Positions 1 through 9,473 are shown, counted from the first letter of the stretch. The stretch is 64,000 nucleotides of DNA from Microbacterium flavescens (GCF_018588945.1 NZ_JAFIWA010000003.1:248001-312000); one strand, 5' to 3'. Program-made: numbers and translations. The notes: a model not told the origin generated them from the letters alone.

Positions 1-2282
1 TCGCCGGAGCCGAGGCCGGCGCCGGGGAGCAGCTGGGCGAGAGCCGCGTCGTCGACATCGCCACGCGCCTCGCTGTGCAGACGATGCGCGGCATCTCGGG
101 GATCGAGGTCGAGCCTCCGCTGTGGGAGGTGGACGCGAACCTGCGACCCGAGGGCAAGCAGGGTGCGCTCGTCCGCACGCTCGACTCGCACCTGGCGTAC
201 TACGAGCGGTGGGCGAAGAGCTGGGAGTTCCAGGCGCTGCTCAAGGCGCGGCCCATCGCGGGTGATGTGGCGCTCGGCGACGCGTACGTCGCGGCCGTGC
301 AGCCGAAGGTGTGGACGAGCGCCGCGCGTGAGAACTTCGTCGACAGCGTTCAGCGGATGCGCGAGCGCGTGACCGAGCACATCCCGGCCGCCGAGGTGCC
401 GTTCCAGATCAAGCTCGGCCCCGGCGGCATCCGCGACATCGAGTTCACCGTCCAGCTGCTGCAGCTCGTCCACGGGCTCTCCGACGATCGCATCCGCCAG
501 CGCGGGACGCTCGAGGCGCTGGACGCCCTGGTCGCCGAGGGCTACATCGGCCGGAACGAGGCATCCGCTTTCTCCCGCGACTACCGCGTGCTCCGCCTGC
601 TCGAGCACCGCGTGCAGCTGCGCCACCTGCGCCGCACCCACCTGATGCCGTCGCGGCCGGAGGAGCTGCGGGTGCTCGCGCGGGCCACGGGACTCGCCGA
701 CACGGGCGACGGGGTGTGGCAGCAGTGGGAGTCGGTGAAGCGCGAGGTGCGCGACATCCATGTCCGTCTCTTCTACCGGCCCCTGCTCTCGGCTGTCGCC
801 GCACTCCCTGCCGAGGAGCGGGTGCTGTCCACTGCTCAGGCGCACGACCGCCTGGCCGCGATCGGGTTCGCCGATCCGGCCGGGGCGCTGCGCCACATCG
901 CCGCGCTCACGAGCGGACTGAGACGCAAGGCCGCGATCCAGCGGCACCTGATGCCCGTCATGATCCGCTGGTTCGCGGACGGGGTCGATCCGGACTACGG
1001 CCTCCTCGCCTTCCGCCGGCTGAGCGAGCGGCTGGGCGACACCCCCTGGTTCCTGCGGATGCTGCGCGACTCGTCGGCCGCGGCCGAGAGCCTCACGCGG
1101 GTGCTGTCGGGCTCGCGCTACATCGGTGAGCTCATGGAGTGGATCCCCGAGTCGGCGGCCTGGCTCGACGACGACGAGCTGCTGCGGCCCCGGTCGGGGG
1201 TCGCGCTGCAGCAGGAGGCGCGCGCCATCCAGGCGCGGCACGGCTCCGTCGAGGACGCCATGCGGTCGGTGCGCGCCCTGCGGCGCCGGGAGCTGCTGCG
1301 CACGGCGATGGCCGCCGTGGTCGGCACGATCACGATCGAGGAGGTCGCGGACGCCCTCACCACGATCACCGACGTCACCATCCAGGCGACGCTGCGCGCA
1401 GTGCGGCCGACGATCGTTCCTCCCGAGGACGACGACCTGGATTTCTCGGTCATCGGAATGGGCCGCTTCGGCGGCCGCGAGCTGGGCTTCGGCTCCGACG
1501 CCGACGTCATGTACGTCTACCGCGCGAACAGCGTCGAGCCCCAGCGTGCCCACGAGCTCGCGGTCAAGCTCGTCGCCGCGCTGCGCGGGCACTCCGAGGA
1601 CCATCGCGTGCCGCTCGACCTGGATGCCGACCTCCGCCCGGAAGGTCGCAACGGGCCCATCGCGCGGTCGCTCGATGCTTATGCCGAGTACTACCGGCGC
1701 TGGTCGCTGTCGTGGGAGGCTCAGGCGCTCCTCCGGGCGCGCGGCGTGGCGGGCAGCGTCAAGCTCATCCGCTCCTTCATGGAGCTGGCCGACCAGGTGC
1801 GCTACCCCCAGGAGGTCGACCCGCAGGGGCTGCGCGAGATCAAGCGGATCAAGGCCCGGGTGGAGAGCGAGCGCCTGCCGCAGGGCGCCGATCCGGCCCG
1901 TCACCTCAAGCTCGGGCCGGGCTCGCTGAGCGACGTCGAATGGCTGGTGCAGCTGCTGCAGCTCGAGCACGCTCACGAGATCTCCGGTATGCGGACCACT
2001 TCCACGCTGGATGCCCTCCGGGCGGCCCGCGAGGCCGGGCTCATCCCCGCCGTCGCGGCGGCGCGTCTCACCGAGGCCTGGCGGCTGGCGAGCCGCCTGC
2101 GGTCGGCCAACACATTGCTGTCGGGCCAGACGAGCGACATCCTGCCCGTCGACCGCAAGCGGCTCGACGGCATCGGACGACTCCTCGAGTACCCGCCGCG
2201 GTCGGCCACCCAGGTCGAAGAGGACTACCTCGCCGCGACCCGCCGCGCCCGCCGCGTGTTCGAGAAGCTCTTCTACGGCTGA
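1..2282 (+). CDS. glnE: Glutamine synthetase adenylyltransferase/deadenylylase GlnE, 5' end missing
   Basis: GlnE adds and removes AMP on the adenylylation tyrosine of type I glutamine synthetase, tuning ammonia assimilation in the cytoplasm. The reading frame is open from base 3, so the start lies upstream of the window. About 760 of the usual roughly 1000 residues are visible. The protein shows the GlnE double architecture: a first nucleotidyltransferase half ending in VDANLRPEGKQG, a linker, and a second half with the metal-binding GFGSDADVMYVY motif followed by DLDADLRPEGRNG. The two halves match the deadenylylase and adenylylase domains. The target gene glnA lies about 1.2 kb downstream on the other strand, and its product keeps the modified tyrosine. 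The last 10 bases overlap the convergent gene at 2273. Assignment is secure. Confidence 0.95.
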   Translation, partial: AGAEAGAGEQLGESRVVDIATRLAVQTMRGISGIEVEPPLWEVDANLRPEGKQGALVRTLDSHLAYYERWAKSWEFQALLKARPIAGDVALGDAYVAAVQPKVWTSAARENFVDSVQRMRERVTEHIPAAEVPFQIKLGPGGIRDIEFTVQLLQLVHGLSDDRIRQRGTLEALDALVAEGYIGRNEASAFSRDYRVLRLLEHRVQLRHLRRTHLMPSRPEELRVLARATGLADTGDGVWQQWESVKREVRDIHVRLFYRPLLSAVAALPAEERVLSTAQAHDRLAAIGFADPAGALRHIAALTSGLRRKAAIQRHLMPVMIRWFADGVDPDYGLLAFRRLSERLGDTPWFLRMLRDSSAAAESLTRVLSGSRYIGELMEWIPESAAWLDDDELLRPRSGVALQQEARAIQARHGSVEDAMRSVRALRRRELLRTAMAAVVGTITIEEVADALTTITDVTIQATLRAVRPTIVPPEDDDLDFSVIGMGRFGGRELGFGSDADVMYVYRANSVEPQRAHELAVKLVAALRGHSEDHRVPLDLDADLRPEGRNGPIARSLDAYAEYYRRWSLSWEAQALLRARGVAGSVKLIRSFMELADQVRYPQEVDPQGLREIKRIKARVESERLPQGADPARHLKLGPGSLSDVEWLVQLLQLEHAHEISGMRTTSTLDALRAAREAGLIPAVAAARLTEAWRLASRLRSANTLLSGQTSDILPVDRKRLDGIGRLLEYPPRSATQVEEDYLAATRRARRVFEKLFYG

Positions 2283-3031
2283 GCCGGGCACACGGTGACG
2301 CCCTCGATGCTGTCGTCCGCGAGCGGCGCGCCGTTGAGCGCAGCCACCACGCGCACCGCGCGATCCCAATAGCGGGCGTAGTGGCGGGGGTCGGCGTTGA
2401 TCTGGGTGCGGTGGGCGACGAGAGTCGGCTCGAGCGTCGCGCGGTCGGGCACGCGCGCGACCATCGCTCGGTAGAAGATCGCTGCGGCGCTGTAGGGATC
2501 CAGTCGCGCCTCCCGCGAGCCCCAGCCGTCCTGCTGCTGGAAGAGTCCGATGGAGGTGGTGCGCGACCCGTCCGGGTTGGTCTCCCGGTTCGTCTCCCAG
2601 TCGCCGTAGTCGATGTTGCGCAGCGAGGATTCGCCCATCGCCGTCATGACCGCGATCGTCTGGTCTCGCTCGTCCATCGCGAGGTCGCGGCCCGCGGCGA
2701 GGATCGTGCACGCGTGAGCGAGCTGTTCGACCCCATAGCCGGCCACGCCCGGCGGCAGCGGAGCGGGCGGAATGACGAATGGCGCAGGCCGAGCGACCTC
2801 GGGTTCGTCGATCGGGGCGGTCAGAGCGTGAGCGACCAGGGCCCCCGCCAGCGCGATGCCGGCGATCGAGGTGACGGCCGCCACAGCCAGCGAGATCGCG
2901 ATCACACGCAGGACGCTTGCCAGCCGCCCCTTGCGACGGACGACCCGTCGATGCCCTGGCCGGCTCCGTGGCGCGCGCCTCGGCGATCGCGCGGCGGGGC
3001 GCCGCTTCGTCGGGGCGGTTCGGGAGGACAT
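2273..3031 (-). CDS. Membrane-anchored or exported lysozyme-like/transglycosylase-like protein
   Basis: I chose the ATG at 3031; a longer frame to 3133 begins with unlikely sequence. The protein has about 252 residues. It starts with a very basic 30-residue segment, followed by one hydrophobic helix (roughly residues 38-62) that should act as a signal anchor, and then a Pro-rich spacer. The outer part carries MGESSLRNIDYGD, TTSIGLFQQQDGWG and DPYSAAAIFYRAM. This pattern (Glu near the start of the domain, then SxGLFQQ) is seen in actinobacterial lysozyme-like or soluble-transglycosylase-like proteins that act on the cell wall. The Glu in GESS would be the catalytic candidate. The substrate is inferred only. 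It is convergent with glnE, overlapping it by 10 bases. Confidence 0.7.
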   Translation of the reverse strand: MSSRTAPTKRRPAARSPRRAPRSRPGHRRVVRRKGRLASVLRVIAISLAVAAVTSIAGIALAGALVAHALTAPIDEPEVARPAPFVIPPAPLPPGVAGYGVEQLAHACTILAAGRDLAMDERDQTIAVMTAMGESSLRNIDYGDWETNRETNPDGSRTTSIGLFQQQDGWGSREARLDPYSAAAIFYRAMVARVPDRATLEPTLVAHRTQINADPRHYARYWDRAVRVVAALNGAPLADDSIEGVTVCPAQP

Positions 3032-3212
3032 CGGTCGTTCGCTTTCGAGGAGCGTGGAGAGGGCGGCCTGTTCAGCGTAGGCGGAGCGTCGGCGGAGTGC
3101 CACCGGCGCAGAGCGGGCAGCCGCTCGGTGCACTTGCCGGGCCGGTGGTCACGCCAGCGCGCTGTGCAGGACGCGCCCGAGGGTTTGGAGCGCGGTGATC
3201 CGCGGGACGTGC

Positions 3213-3428
3213 GTGGCCGATGAGAAGTCCAGGGTGGTCGCGCTGCTCGCGCTCCGGTTCGCCCCCACCGCCGGCGGTCTCCTGGTCGCCGCAGCGCTTG
3301 CCGGCCACGCCGTCTGGGACGACATCCACCTCCGGTCCGGTCGCGTCGTCGGCCGCGCGCTGGCGACGTTCTGCGCCGTGCTGGATGTGCTCCTCGCGGT
3401 GCTCGTCGGCTACGTCGCGCTCTCCTAG
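3213..3428 (+). CDS. Small two-helix membrane protein, unknown function
   Basis: This is a short frame of about 71 residues, starting from the GTG at 3213, which has GGGA just upstream. A GTG at 3195 is an alternative start. It has two hydrophobic stretches, roughly residues 7-25 and 47-69, separated by an AVWDDIHLRSGRVVGRAL segment. A Trp/His-containing loop between two helices, with a Cys in the second helix, is typical of small actinobacterial membrane proteins of unknown role. It ends just before a strong hairpin shared with glnA. I do not recognise a function. The coding call rests on composition, the clean hydrophobic pattern and the fitted terminator. Confidence 0.5.
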   Translation: MADEKSRVVALLALRFAPTAGGLLVAAALAGHAVWDDIHLRSGRVVGRALATFCAVLDVLLAVLVGYVALS

Positions 3429-3435
3429 CGAACAG

Positions 3436-3481
3436 AAGAGCCCTCCGAGTCCCACGCATTCGCGTCGGACTCGGAGGGCTC
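3436..3481. terminator. Bidirectional hairpin terminator between the small membrane protein and glnA
   Basis: A perfect 16-base inverted repeat (3436-3451 and 3466-3481, arms beginning AGAGCCCTCCGAG) encloses a 14-base loop. It lies between convergent stop codons. The sequence leaving toward the left on the minus strand is moderately T-rich, so it serves glnA at least. Confidence 0.8.
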
Positions 3482-3498
3482 TGAACCTGATCCGGGCG

Positions 3499-4923
3499 TC
3501 AGACGCCGAAGTACAGCTCGTACTCGAACGGGTGAGGACGGGCCGCGAGCGGCTTGATCTCGTTCTCGAGCTTGTACTCGATCCACGTCTCGATGAGCTC
3601 GGGCGTGAACACGCCGCCCGCGAGGAGGAACTCGTGGTCGGCCGCGAGGGCGTCGAGCGAGTCCTGCAGCGAGTTCGGCACCTGCGGGATGTTCTTGGCC
3701 TCCTCGGGCGGCAGCTCGTAGAGGTCCTTGTCGACCGGCTCGTGGGGCTCGATGCGGTTCTTGATGCCGTCGAGACCGGCCATGAGCTGCGCGGCGAAGG
3801 CCAGGTACGGGTTGCCCGAGGCGTCGGGTGCGCGGAATTCGATGCGCTTCGCCTTGGGGTTGGAGCCGGTGATCGGGATGCGGATCGCCGCCGAGCGGTT
3901 GCCCGCCGAGTAGACCAGGTTGACCGGAGCCTCGTAGCCCTTGACAAGGCGGTGGTAGCTGTTGAGCGTCGGGTTCGTGAACGCGAGCACCGACGCGGCG
4001 TGCGCTAGGAGGCCGCCGATGTACCAGCGGGCGATGTCCGACAGGCCGCCGTAGCCCTTCTCGTCGTAGAACAGGGGCTCGCCGTTGCTCCACAGCGACT
4101 GGTGCGTGTGCATTCCCGAGCCGTTGTCGCCGAAGAGGGGCTTCGGCATGAACGTCGCCACCTTGCCCCATTCGAGGGCGGTGTTCTTGACGATGTACTT
4201 GAACTTCAGGATGTCGTCCGCCGAGTGGACCATGGTGTCGAAGCGGTAGTTGATCTCGGCCTGTCCGCCCGTGCCCACCTCGTGGTGCGCGCGCTCGAGG
4301 ATGAGGCCGGCGTCGATCAGCTTGAGGCTGATGTCGTCACGCAGGTCGGCCTGCTTGTCGACGGGGGAGACGGGGAAGTAGCCCCCCTTGAAGGGGGTCT
4401 TGTTGGCGAGGTTGCCGCCCTCTTCGACGCGACCGGTGTTCCACGCGCCCTCCTCGGAGTCGACCGAGTAGAAGCTCGAATTCTGCTTCACCTCGTACCG
4501 CACGTCGTCGAAGATGTAGAACTCGGCCTCCGGTGCGAAGAAGGCGGTGTCGGCGATGCCGGTCGAGGCGAGGTACTTCTCGGCCTTCTTCGCCACCTGG
4601 CGCGGGTCCTTGCCGTAGATCTCGCCGTTGCGCGGGTTGTAGATGTCGAAGATCATGATCAGCGTCTTCGCCTCGCGGAACGGGTCGAGGTACGCCGTCG
4701 ACACATCCGGGATCAGCTGCATGTCGGACTCGTGGATGTTCGCGAAGCCGCGGATCGACGAGCCGTCGAAGAGCTGGCCGACCGTGAAGAACTCCTCGTC
4801 AACGGTCGACGCCGGGATGTTGAAGTGCTGCTGCACACCAGGAAGATCCGTGAATCGGATGTCGAGGAACTTGACGTCCTCGTCCTTGATGAACTTGAGC
4901 ACCTCGGATGAATCTTTGAACAT
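3499..4923 (-). CDS. glnA: Glutamine synthetase type I (GlnA)
   Basis: The enzyme converts glutamate, ammonia and ATP to glutamine in the cytoplasm as a dodecamer. The start is the ATG at 4923 ([12 protein letters not shown]), preceded by a GGAG ribosome site. The upstream 35 codons of the open frame are not GS-like. The length of 474 residues is normal. Visible motifs are DGSSIRGF near residue 50, the ATP-binding region with [12 protein letters not shown], and the [10 protein letters not shown] segment, where Tyr402 is the site GlnE adenylylates. This makes it a GSI-beta enzyme under covalent control. A GlnR-like box lies 73-110 bases upstream (4996-5033), which suggests transcriptional control by nitrogen as well. 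The gene ends at a strong hairpin. Confidence 0.98.
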   Translation of the reverse strand: MFKDSSEVLKFIKDEDVKFLDIRFTDLPGVQQHFNIPASTVDEEFFTVGQLFDGSSIRGFANIHESDMQLIPDVSTAYLDPFREAKTLIMIFDIYNPRNGEIYGKDPRQVAKKAEKYLASTGIADTAFFAPEAEFYIFDDVRYEVKQNSSFYSVDSEEGAWNTGRVEEGGNLANKTPFKGGYFPVSPVDKQADLRDDISLKLIDAGLILERAHHEVGTGGQAEINYRFDTMVHSADDILKFKYIVKNTALEWGKVATFMPKPLFGDNGSGMHTHQSLWSNGEPLFYDEKGYGGLSDIARWYIGGLLAHAASVLAFTNPTLNSYHRLVKGYEAPVNLVYSAGNRSAAIRIPITGSNPKAKRIEFRAPDASGNPYLAFAAQLMAGLDGIKNRIEPHEPVDKDLYELPPEEAKNIPQVPNSLQDSLDALAADHEFLLAGGVFTPELIETWIEYKLENEIKPLAARPHPFEYELYFGV

Positions 4924-4995
4924 GAAGGCTCCAGTGATAGGGCATCGGGAACTGCCACACGCGTGCGCGCTTGTCAGGCACGGTACCCGGGGGGC

Positions 4996-5033
4996 ATTGC
5001 CCGGCAGTGACACCATTGTTTCCGGCATGTTAC
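4996..5033 (-). promoter_or_regulatory. GlnR-type operator upstream of glnA
   Basis: Read on the minus strand, GTAAC at 5033-5029, six bases, GAAAC at 5022-5018, six bases, GTCAC at 5011-5007, six bases, then a weaker GCAAT at 5000-4996. This matches the actinobacterial GlnR pattern of alternating GTNAC and GAAAC boxes at 11-base spacing, with three of four boxes perfect. The position suits control of glnA. It also lies close to the divergent RDD gene. Confidence 0.7.
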
Positions 5034-5044
5034 GACGGCCTGGA

Positions 5045-5050
5045 TACGCT
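5045..5050 (+). promoter_or_regulatory. Leaderless -10 box of the RDD gene
   Basis: TACGCT lies six bases before the GTG at 5057, so transcription should begin at or next to the start codon. No Shine-Dalgarno sequence is visible. Confidence 0.5.
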
Positions 5051-5056
5051 TGACCG

Positions 5057-5449
5057 GTGACACAGAGCGCCCAGGACTATCCCGGTGAACGACTGGGGCT
5101 GCCCCGCGAAGGAAGCGGGTCGATCGCCCGGATCGGCCGCCGAGCGGGGGCGCTCTTCATCGACTACGGCGCCGCCTATCTGATCTCAGGCTTCTTCGGC
5201 TGGGATCCGCTCGCCATCCTCGCGATCTTCGCCGGGATCCAGATCGTCTTCATCCCGACGCTGCAGGGCAGCCCGGGCCACCGCATCCTCGGTCTGCGAC
5301 TCGTCCGGCTCGACGGCGCCTGGACGGGGCTCTGGCGGCCGGTCGTGCGCACGCTGCTGCTCGTCGTCGTCGTCCCGGCCGTGATCTGGGACGCCGATCA
5401 GCGGGGACTCCACGACAAGGCCGCGGGGACGATCCTCCTGCGGGCCTAG
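5057..5449 (+). CDS. RDD family membrane protein
   Basis: This is a 130-residue membrane protein with a short polar N-terminus, then [13 protein letters not shown] with the Arg and the Asp (FIDY) that name the RDD family. Two or three hydrophobic helices follow (about residues 33-48, 52-66 and 92-112), with a conserved [18 protein letters not shown] loop between them. The C-terminal [14 protein letters not shown] also fits the family. RDD proteins are poorly understood; some have been linked to ion transport. It starts from a GTG with a TACGCT box six bases upstream. It is divergent from glnA and convergent with the DUF4191 gene, with 7 bases between stops. Confidence 0.85.
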   Translation: MTQSAQDYPGERLGLPREGSGSIARIGRRAGALFIDYGAAYLISGFFGWDPLAILAIFAGIQIVFIPTLQGSPGHRILGLRLVRLDGAWTGLWRPVVRTLLLVVVVPAVIWDADQRGLHDKAAGTILLRA

Positions 5450-5456
5450 TGCCCGA

Positions 5457-6167
5457 TCAGCGAGGACGCGGAGCGCGCACCTTCGTGGGGTCGATGCCCT
5501 TGGGGATCGGCAACGACGACAGCGTCTGCGACACCGACTCGATGCGCTTGATGACCGCAGCCATCGTCGCGCGGTCGACCTTCTTAGGCAGCGCCTTGAT
5601 GGTCGCGGCGAGCTTGGAGATCGGCACGTCGCCCTCGCCGTGGCCGATGTACAGCACCGTGACCGGCACCCCCGACGCCACACGCTGCACCTTCGAGCGC
5701 TCGTCGTTCACGAGGCGCGTGAGACGGCCGCGCGAGCCTTCGCCGACGATGACGACGCCGCCGCGGCCCACGGCGCGGTAGACGGCCTCCTGGGTCTTGG
5801 GGTTGACGCCCACCGGCATGTCGGCGGCCTGCCACTTGCGGCCGAGCGACGTCGACAGCACGTGGCCGGCGGCTCCCGGCATCCCGTCGATCTTCTTGTA
5901 CATCGCGTGGGTCGACAGACGCGTCATCAGCATCAGCGCACCGAGGATGCCCAGCATGACGCCGGTGACGCCCCACAGGATGACGCTCCAGATGGCGACG
6001 GGCGGGATCAGGAAGCCGACGCCGACGCCGACGGCGATGCCGAGCAGCAGGATGCCCACGAGGAGCCACGGGAGCCAGGGGAACGCCTGCTGCGTGAACG
6101 TGTAGAGGGAGCGGAGCTGGGAGAAGAAACCGGGGCGCTTCTCGGGAGCGGTACTGCGGGCGGCCAT
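5457..6167 (-). CDS. DUF4191 family membrane protein
   Basis: The start is the ATG at 6167, giving 236 residues; the much longer open frame upstream is an antisense shadow of the next gene. A basic, aromatic N-terminus (PGFFSQLRSLYTFTQQAFPW) leads into two transmembrane helices at about residues 32-52 and 56-76. A soluble C-terminal domain contains GRKWQAADMPVGVNP, RAVGRGGVVIVGEG and a Lys-rich end. This is the actinobacterial DUF4191 pattern. Function is unknown; the gene is widespread in actinobacteria, often near lipoate and GS genes. A TAGGCT box lies seven bases before the start, on a leaderless model. Confidence 0.85.
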   Translation of the reverse strand: MAARSTAPEKRPGFFSQLRSLYTFTQQAFPWLPWLLVGILLLGIAVGVGVGFLIPPVAIWSVILWGVTGVMLGILGALMLMTRLSTHAMYKKIDGMPGAAGHVLSTSLGRKWQAADMPVGVNPKTQEAVYRAVGRGGVVIVGEGSRGRLTRLVNDERSKVQRVASGVPVTVLYIGHGEGDVPISKLAATIKALPKKVDRATMAAVIKRIESVSQTLSSLPIPKGIDPTKVRAPRPR

Positions 6168-6174
6168 GGGGTCC

Positions 6175-6180
6175 AGCCTA
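6175..6180 (-). promoter_or_regulatory. Leaderless -10 box of the DUF4191 gene
   Basis: On the minus strand TAGGCT is followed by seven bases and then the ATG at 6167. Confidence 0.5.
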
Positions 6181-6291
6181 CCTTTCCGGCCGGGCGAACT
6201 TCGGCTCCTCCCCAGGTGTTCGCGAGCGGCGATCGTGCACATGGCCGTAGACCGTCGCGAGCCGTCCTGCGCGCGCCGACACGCTGGGGAA

Positions 6292-7575
6292 GTGACCCGC
6301 GACGCCGATGCCCTGCGCACGCCGTATCGGCCGGTGCGTCCTGTCGGCGCTCCGGACGACGGCCCGTGGCCCGGACTGCTCGTGAGTCTCGCGTCGGGCG
6401 AGCGCCGGGTGCTCGTCGACGCGACGGTGCTCGGCGACGACTGGCGGGGGTGGGATGCCTCGCCCCACGACCATGTGCTGGCACCGCTCGACATCGTCCG
6501 GCGCAGCGACGGGCACGACGTCGCGTTGCCGGTCTGCACAGAGCGGATCGCCGACCTTCTCGCGCGCCGTGCCGCGCACGGCCCACGGCTGACGCCCGGC
6601 GAGGCGGTCACGCTGGGCGTGAGCCTGCTGCGCGGCTGCGCAGAGCTGCGCGATCGTGCGGGGGTCGCAGGCGACTGGTGGCTGACCGAGACAGGACGCC
6701 CGGTATTCGCGACGGATGCCTCGTCCCGGACGGCGCGCGAGACTTCGGCGGCGCTGCTGGCCGGCCTGGCGACCACGGCCCGCGCCGACGGGTGGAGCGA
6801 TGCCGAGGCGGCGATCCTCGCCGAGCGCCCCTCGGCCGCGGAGTTCGAACGCGCCGAGGCGCTGCTGTTCGAGATCGCCGAGCCGCTTCCGATCACGACG
6901 GCGTCGTCGGGTCCGCGCTCGGCCCGCGAACTCTCCCGCGCCGAGCTGACCGACGTCGACCGGGCGGTCGCCGAGGAGCGGCCACGGCCCTGGGATGGCG
7001 TGCTGCGCCATGTCGACGCCGATCTCGCCGACCTCGTCTCGCGCGCGACGACCCGGCTGTGGCGTCGCGCGACCGCCACCCGTGCGCCGTCTCGGCGCGC
7101 GCCCTGGCTGATCGCGGGCGCCGCCGCGACCGTCGTGCTCGGGGCCGGGCTGCTCTGGCCGTCCGACGGCGACGACGCAGCGACCGCCGAGGTGCCCGTC
7201 GCGACGCCTTCGGCCTCGGCGATCGAGGCGACGGCGACGCCGTCGGCGGAACCGAAGCCGGCGCCGACTCCGAGCGGGGCCGCACCCGATCTGATCGCCG
7301 TCGCGGCAGACCTGCTCGACCGGCGACGGGCCTGCGAGGGCGACCTCGAGTGCCTGCGGCCGGTCGTGCTCGACCCGGAGTCATCGTGGCCCGCCGGGCC
7401 GATCGATGCACCGGGAGATCAGCGGTCCATCGTGCTGCTCGACGACTTCGGCGGAGTCGCGGTGCTGCGGGTGGATGCCGAGCCGGCCGGCGCGGCATCC
7501 CAGCTGGTGGTCATCGAGCGCAGAGACGGCGAATGGCTGCTGCGCGACGTACACGACGCCGCGCAGCAGCCATAG
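6292..7575 (+). CDS. Membrane-anchored pseudokinase-like protein, unknown function
   Basis: The start is probably the GTG at 6292, preceded by GGGGA; the frame is open back to 6166, but that part overlaps the neighbouring promoter. From this GTG it has 427 residues. Residues 83-142 resemble the middle of a Ser/Thr kinase lobe (ADLLARRAAHGPRLTPGEAV, then GVAGDWWLTETGRPVFATD), but the catalytic His-x-Asp and the Asn are absent. One transmembrane helix spans about 271-289. An acidic, Thr/Pro/Ala-rich linker follows, then a small outside domain with two cysteines (RRACEGDLECLRP). The topology matches receptor kinases with a cytosolic kinase fold and an external sensor. I infer a catalytically dead relative. 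It is convergent with sucB, 10 bases apart. Confidence 0.6.
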   Translation: MTRDADALRTPYRPVRPVGAPDDGPWPGLLVSLASGERRVLVDATVLGDDWRGWDASPHDHVLAPLDIVRRSDGHDVALPVCTERIADLLARRAAHGPRLTPGEAVTLGVSLLRGCAELRDRAGVAGDWWLTETGRPVFATDASSRTARETSAALLAGLATTARADGWSDAEAAILAERPSAAEFERAEALLFEIAEPLPITTASSGPRSARELSRAELTDVDRAVAEERPRPWDGVLRHVDADLADLVSRATTRLWRRATATRAPSRRAPWLIAGAAATVVLGAGLLWPSDGDDAATAEVPVATPSASAIEATATPSAEPKPAPTPSGAAPDLIAVAADLLDRRRACEGDLECLRPVVLDPESSWPAGPIDAPGDQRSIVLLDDFGGVAVLRVDAEPAGAASQLVVIERRDGEWLLRDVHDAAQQP

Positions 7576-7585
7576 CCGAGGTGGA

Positions 7586-9412
7586 TCAGATGCCGAGCTG
7601 GCTCTCGAAGTTCGCCGACTCGAGGCGGGTCTTCACCGCAGCGAGGAAGCGCGCCGCGTCGGCGCCGTCGATCACGCGGTGGTCGTACGAGAGCGCGAGG
7701 TACACGTACGAGCGGACCGAGATCGCATCCTTGCCGTCGACCGTCACCACGCCTGGGCGCTTGACGACCACACCGGTGCCGAGGATCGCGGTCTGCGGCA
7801 GGAAGACGACGGGGGTGTCGAAGAGCGCGCCGCGCGAACCGGTGTTGGTGAGCGTGAACGTGCCGCCGGCGAGTTCGTCGGGCTTGAGCTTGTTGTCACG
7901 CGTGCGGGCCGCGAGATCGGCGATCTCGTGCGCGATCTGAGCGAGGTTCTTCGAGGCGGCATCCCGCAGCACGGGCGTCAGCAGGCCGCGCTCGGTGTCG
8001 ACCGCGATCGAGAGGTTCTCGCTCGGCGGGTACACGATGTCGGTGCCGTCGACCGTCGAGTTGACGACGGGGTACGCCTGCAGCGCTTCGGCGGCGGCCA
8101 GCGCGAAGAACGGCAGGAACGACAGCTTGTCGCCGGTCTTGGACTGGAAGTCGCCCTTCACCTGGTCGCGGAAGTTCGCGAGCTTGGTCACGTCGACCTC
8201 GACCACGGTCGTCAGCTGGGCCGTCGACTGCATGGAGGCCACCGCACGCTCGGCGAGGACCTTACGCAGGCGCGACATGGGCTGGGTCGTGCCGCGCAGC
8301 GGCGAGACCTCGAGCGGCGCGGGGGCAGGAGCTGCTGCGGAGGCGGCGGCGGGCGCGGGAGCCGAAGCGGCCTCAGCGGCCTTCAGCACGTCCTCCTTGC
8401 GGATGCGTCCACCGACTCCGGTGCCCTTGACGCTCGCGAGGTCGACACCCTGCTGCTGTGCGAGGCGACGCACGAGGGGTGTGACATACGAGACCACGTC
8501 CGAGTCGTCCTCTGCGGCTGGTGCCGCCGCAGCGGGCGCAGCGGCCGGTGCAGGGGCGGGAGCCGGTGCTGCGGCGGGCGCGGGTGCGGCTGCGGGAGCC
8601 GGAGCCGCCGCTTCGGCGGGTGCCGCCGGCTGAGCCGGAGCCTCGGCCTGGGCGGGTGCCTCGGCCTGCGCGGCAGGGGCAGGTGCCTCCGCCGCCGGGG
8701 CCGGCGCCTCTGATGCGGGAGCCGGCGCTTCGGCCGCGGGAGCCGGAGCGGCTCCGGCCGAGTCGCCGATGCGCGCGAGAGGTGATCCGACGGCGACCGT
8801 CTCGTCCTCCTGGACGAGGATCTCCTGGAGCTTGCCGGCGAACGGCGAGGGAATCTCGGTGTCCACCTTGTCGGTCGAGATCTCGAGGAGGGGCTCGTCG
8901 ACGGCGACGTCGTCGCCGACCTGCTTGAGCCACCGGGTGACGGTGCCCTCGGTCACGCTTTCGCCGAGCTCGGGAAGGACGATCTCCTTGCCACCGCCGG
9001 ACGCCGGGGTGGCGGCGGGCTCTGCGGCCGGCGCGGCCTCTGCGGCAGGGGCGGCCTCGGCGGGCGCGGCGGGCGCCTCGGCCGGTGCGGCCGCGGGGGC
9101 GGCCTCCTGCGCGGGCGCCTCTTCCGCGGCGGGTGCGGCGGCCTCGGGCTGCGGGGCGGCCTCGGCTGCACCGGATCCATCGCCGATCTTCGCGAGGATG
9201 GCGCCGACCTCGACGGTCTCGTCCTCCTGGACGAGGATCTCCTCGATCACACCGCTGACGGGCGACGGGATCTCCGTGTCGACCTTGTCCGTGGAGATCT
9301 CGAGCAGGCCCTCATCCGCCTGGACCGTGTCGCCGACCTGCTTCAGCCAGCGGGTGACCGTACCCTCTGTGACGCTCTCACCGAGAGCGGGGAGGACCAC
9401 GGAAGTGCTCAT
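7586..9412 (-). CDS. sucB: Dihydrolipoamide acyltransferase (E2) of the 2-oxoglutarate/pyruvate dehydrogenase complex
   Basis: E2 carries acyl groups on lipoyl lysines and transfers them to CoA. The 608 residues hold two nearly identical lipoyl domains (about 1-80 and 142-220), each with the lipoylation motif [14 protein letters not shown]. The domains are joined by long Ala/Pro/Glu swinging-arm linkers. A peripheral subunit-binding domain follows ([20 protein letters not shown]), then the catalytic domain ending in [15 protein letters not shown] with His578. The GTG-free start ATG at 9412 has an AAGGAGA site. It lies 61 bases downstream of lpdA, so E2 and E3 are encoded together. Whether it serves pyruvate, 2-oxoglutarate or both cannot be told from sequence; actinobacterial E2s of this type are often shared. 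Confidence 0.93.
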   Translation of the reverse strand: MSTSVVLPALGESVTEGTVTRWLKQVGDTVQADEGLLEISTDKVDTEIPSPVSGVIEEILVQEDETVEVGAILAKIGDGSGAAEAAPQPEAAAPAAEEAPAQEAAPAAAPAEAPAAPAEAAPAAEAAPAAEPAATPASGGGKEIVLPELGESVTEGTVTRWLKQVGDDVAVDEPLLEISTDKVDTEIPSPFAGKLQEILVQEDETVAVGSPLARIGDSAGAAPAPAAEAPAPASEAPAPAAEAPAPAAQAEAPAQAEAPAQPAAPAEAAAPAPAAAPAPAAAPAPAPAPAAAPAAAAPAAEDDSDVVSYVTPLVRRLAQQQGVDLASVKGTGVGGRIRKEDVLKAAEAASAPAPAAASAAAPAPAPLEVSPLRGTTQPMSRLRKVLAERAVASMQSTAQLTTVVEVDVTKLANFRDQVKGDFQSKTGDKLSFLPFFALAAAEALQAYPVVNSTVDGTDIVYPPSENLSIAVDTERGLLTPVLRDAASKNLAQIAHEIADLAARTRDNKLKPDELAGGTFTLTNTGSRGALFDTPVVFLPQTAILGTGVVVKRPGVVTVDGKDAISVRSYVYLALSYDHRVIDGADAARFLAAVKTRLESANFESQLGI

Positions 9413-9473
9413 GACGATGTCTCCTTCGGAATGGATATCGGATCTAGCTTAGTGATGCGCCGGGGCCCCAGCG

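Noticed and set aside
1139..3223. Long 694-codon open frame across glnE and the following gene
   Set aside because: It is Arg/Gly/Ala-rich nonsense typical of the alternative frame in high-GC DNA, and it overlaps glnE, whose frame has all family motifs.
3072..3947. Minus-strand open frame covering the small membrane protein region and part of glnA
   Set aside because: Thr/Ser/Arg low-complexity translation in a wrong frame of glnA.
8341..9180. Ala/Pro-rich stretches in sucB as tandem repeats or a CRISPR-like array
   Set aside because: They are the E2 swinging-arm linkers, irregular in unit length and without spacers.
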